Assembly (NCBI GenBank): GCA_033763895.1
Contig: JANRJQ010000010.1
Location: 128,146-192,145, forward strand
Source of the DNA: Chloroherpetonaceae bacterium
GTDB lineage: Bacteria > Bacteroidota > Chlorobiia > Chlorobiales > Thermochlorobacteraceae
Direction of reading: 5' to 3'
DNA length: 64,000 nt
Shown: positions 63,246 to 64,000 of the stretch, in pieces
Layout of the letters: every line of letters starts with the position of its first letter
Numbering within the stretch: position 1 is the first letter of the stretch
The notes under the pieces: generated by a model
What the model saw: only the letters and a program-made list of their open reading frames with translations
Database searches by the model: none
Told to the model about the DNA's origin: nothing
Made by a program: the position numbers and the translations under genes

Positions 63246-64000
63246 ATGCAAACAAATATTTATCAATCATATTTAAAGAGCCATTATAAGACTTTTCTGT
63301 TTTTGCTTACCCTTTTGTTTTTAATTGCATTTCCTAGTGGTCAAGTGTTTGCGCAGATAGAGTCTTTCAAAAAAAAAGCGGATAGTCTTCTTTTGGTTTT
63401 GCCCAAAATCAAATACATCGAGCGGGTCGATGCTTTGAATCAAGTTGCCGAATACTTAAGATTTTATTCCACCGATTCATCAGTAAGTTTCGCAAACGAG
63501 GCGCTTCAATTAGCTGATTCTATTGGATATAAAAAGGGAATTGCTGATGCAAAATTATGGATAGGTTATGGGTTCGATCATGAAGCAAAATATGATTTAG
63601 CGTTTGACTACGAATCTCAGGCCCTTCGTATTTACCAAGAATTGAATGATAAACGAGGCTTGGCAATGGCCAATAATTTGATTGGACTCATATTCAGACG
63701 CCAAGAAAAAATTGACCAGTCAAGAAACTATATCTTGGAATCTTTGAAGTATTACGAAGAATTGGGTGATGAGGAAAATGTAGCGGTTATTGAGGTAAAC
63801 ATTGGAATTCTCAAGCAAAAAGAAAAAAAATATGAGGAAGCACTTCCTTATATGCAAAAAGCTCTCCCAACTTTGAGAAAATATAACCGAGTCGATTTCA
63901 TTGGAGGGTGTTTGTTTTACATCGGTGAAACCTATGAATATCTATCAAAATATGATTCAGCGTCTTTCTATTACAGATCCTGTATTCAATATTCAATTGA
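63246..64000 (+). CDS. Exported TPR protein, C-terminus beyond the window (partial)
   Basis: Only 251 codons are inside the window, with no stop before 64000. A signal peptide (TFLFLLTLLFLIAFPSGQVFAQ) is followed by tandem tetratricopeptide repeats: GIADAKLWIGYGFDHEAKYDLAFDYESQALRIYQEL and GLAMANNLIGLIFRRQEKIDQSRNYILESLKYYEELGD, with further copies. In this group exported TPR arrays of this type are often the sensor half of a histidine kinase or nucleotide cyclase, which would lie past the edge. That is inference; only the repeats are seen. Confidence 0.8.
   Translation, partial: MQTNIYQSYLKSHYKTFLFLLTLLFLIAFPSGQVFAQIESFKKKADSLLLVLPKIKYIERVDALNQVAEYLRFYSTDSSVSFANEALQLADSIGYKKGIADAKLWIGYGFDHEAKYDLAFDYESQALRIYQELNDKRGLAMANNLIGLIFRRQEKIDQSRNYILESLKYYEELGDEENVAVIEVNIGILKQKEKKYEEALPYMQKALPTLRKYNRVDFIGGCLFYIGETYEYLSKYDSASFYYRSCIQYSI

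Noticed and set aside
1-64000. CRISPR arrays, insertion sequences, prophage or integrase genes
   Set aside because: No spaced short direct repeats, transposase or integrase motifs, and no tRNA-end duplication around the two tRNA genes were seen.

Overview
The window is a stretch of ordinary bacterial chromosome, low in GC (roughly 40% by eye). It suggests a member of the Bacteroidota/Chlorobiota (FCB) group, perhaps near Chloroherpetonaceae or Ignavibacteria. The clues are a type IX secretion (T9SS) C-terminal sorting domain, the T9SS regulator PorX, a bacterial geranylgeranylglyceryl phosphate synthase, a tiny AURKAIP1/COX24-type ribosomal protein, scarce Shine-Dalgarno sequences, and one promoter-like TTGACA-N19-TATCTTTG site. 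4-hydroxyphenylpyruvate dioxygenase implies oxygen use. I see no rRNA, insertion sequence, prophage or CRISPR array.

Layout. 0.1-7 kb, plus strand: ECF sigma factor, lipoprotein asparaginase, T9SS cargo, J-domain protein, a two-TM protein and hemC-hemD. 3.4-3.5 kb holds a candidate minus-strand small RNA. 7-13.6 kb: long-chain acyl-CoA synthetase (minus), a flippase-like membrane protein, then a glycosyltransferase/SpsF-type/MFS cluster. 13.9-22.2 kb, minus: two M16 peptidases (one active, one lacking the zinc motif) and a 1532-residue hybrid sensor kinase ending in an adenylate cyclase. 22.4-23.2 kb: mini ribosomal protein, tRNA-Lys, tRNA-Leu and a small winged-helix-like gene. 23.2-32.2 kb, minus: TonB-type receptor, alpha-E protein and sigma-54 response regulator, then AlaX-type deacylase, TPR protein and GGGP synthase. 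32.4-38 kb: class I FBPase, HPPD, acyl-CoA dehydrogenase (plus) and a GH57 glucanotransferase (minus).

38.1-44.5 kb is the least explained part: four consecutive plus-strand genes for exported proteins of unknown function (one LPP20-like with a Pro-rich linker, one NTF2-like, one with PEGA-like repeats and a probable beta-barrel). A 27-bp repeat containing a dyad lies ahead of the first and second genes. Directly downstream and convergent lies porX-tsaE, and a related TGTTAAA/TTTAACA motif sits ahead of porX. I regard this as the best candidate for an undescribed envelope system.

46.8-55.4 kb: TPR lipoprotein-like gene, cysteine desulfurase, RodZ-like protein, Prc protease, a TetR/DsbA-like/NmrA-like stress module with two clear operator palindromes, and a TIGR04283-type glycosyltransferase whose start codon sits on a 12-bp inverted repeat. 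55.4-58.7 kb, minus: divergent PTPS/QueD homologue, dapF, NTF2-like protein, CcsA/HemX-like protein and a TlpA-like thioredoxin. 58.8-64 kb, plus: rhomboid protease, coiled-coil/outer-membrane protein, DUF255 thioredoxin-fold protein, and the start of a TPR protein cut off by the window end.

Start codons were chosen mainly by signal peptides and non-overlap with neighbours. All functions are inferred from motifs read by eye. No database search was run.
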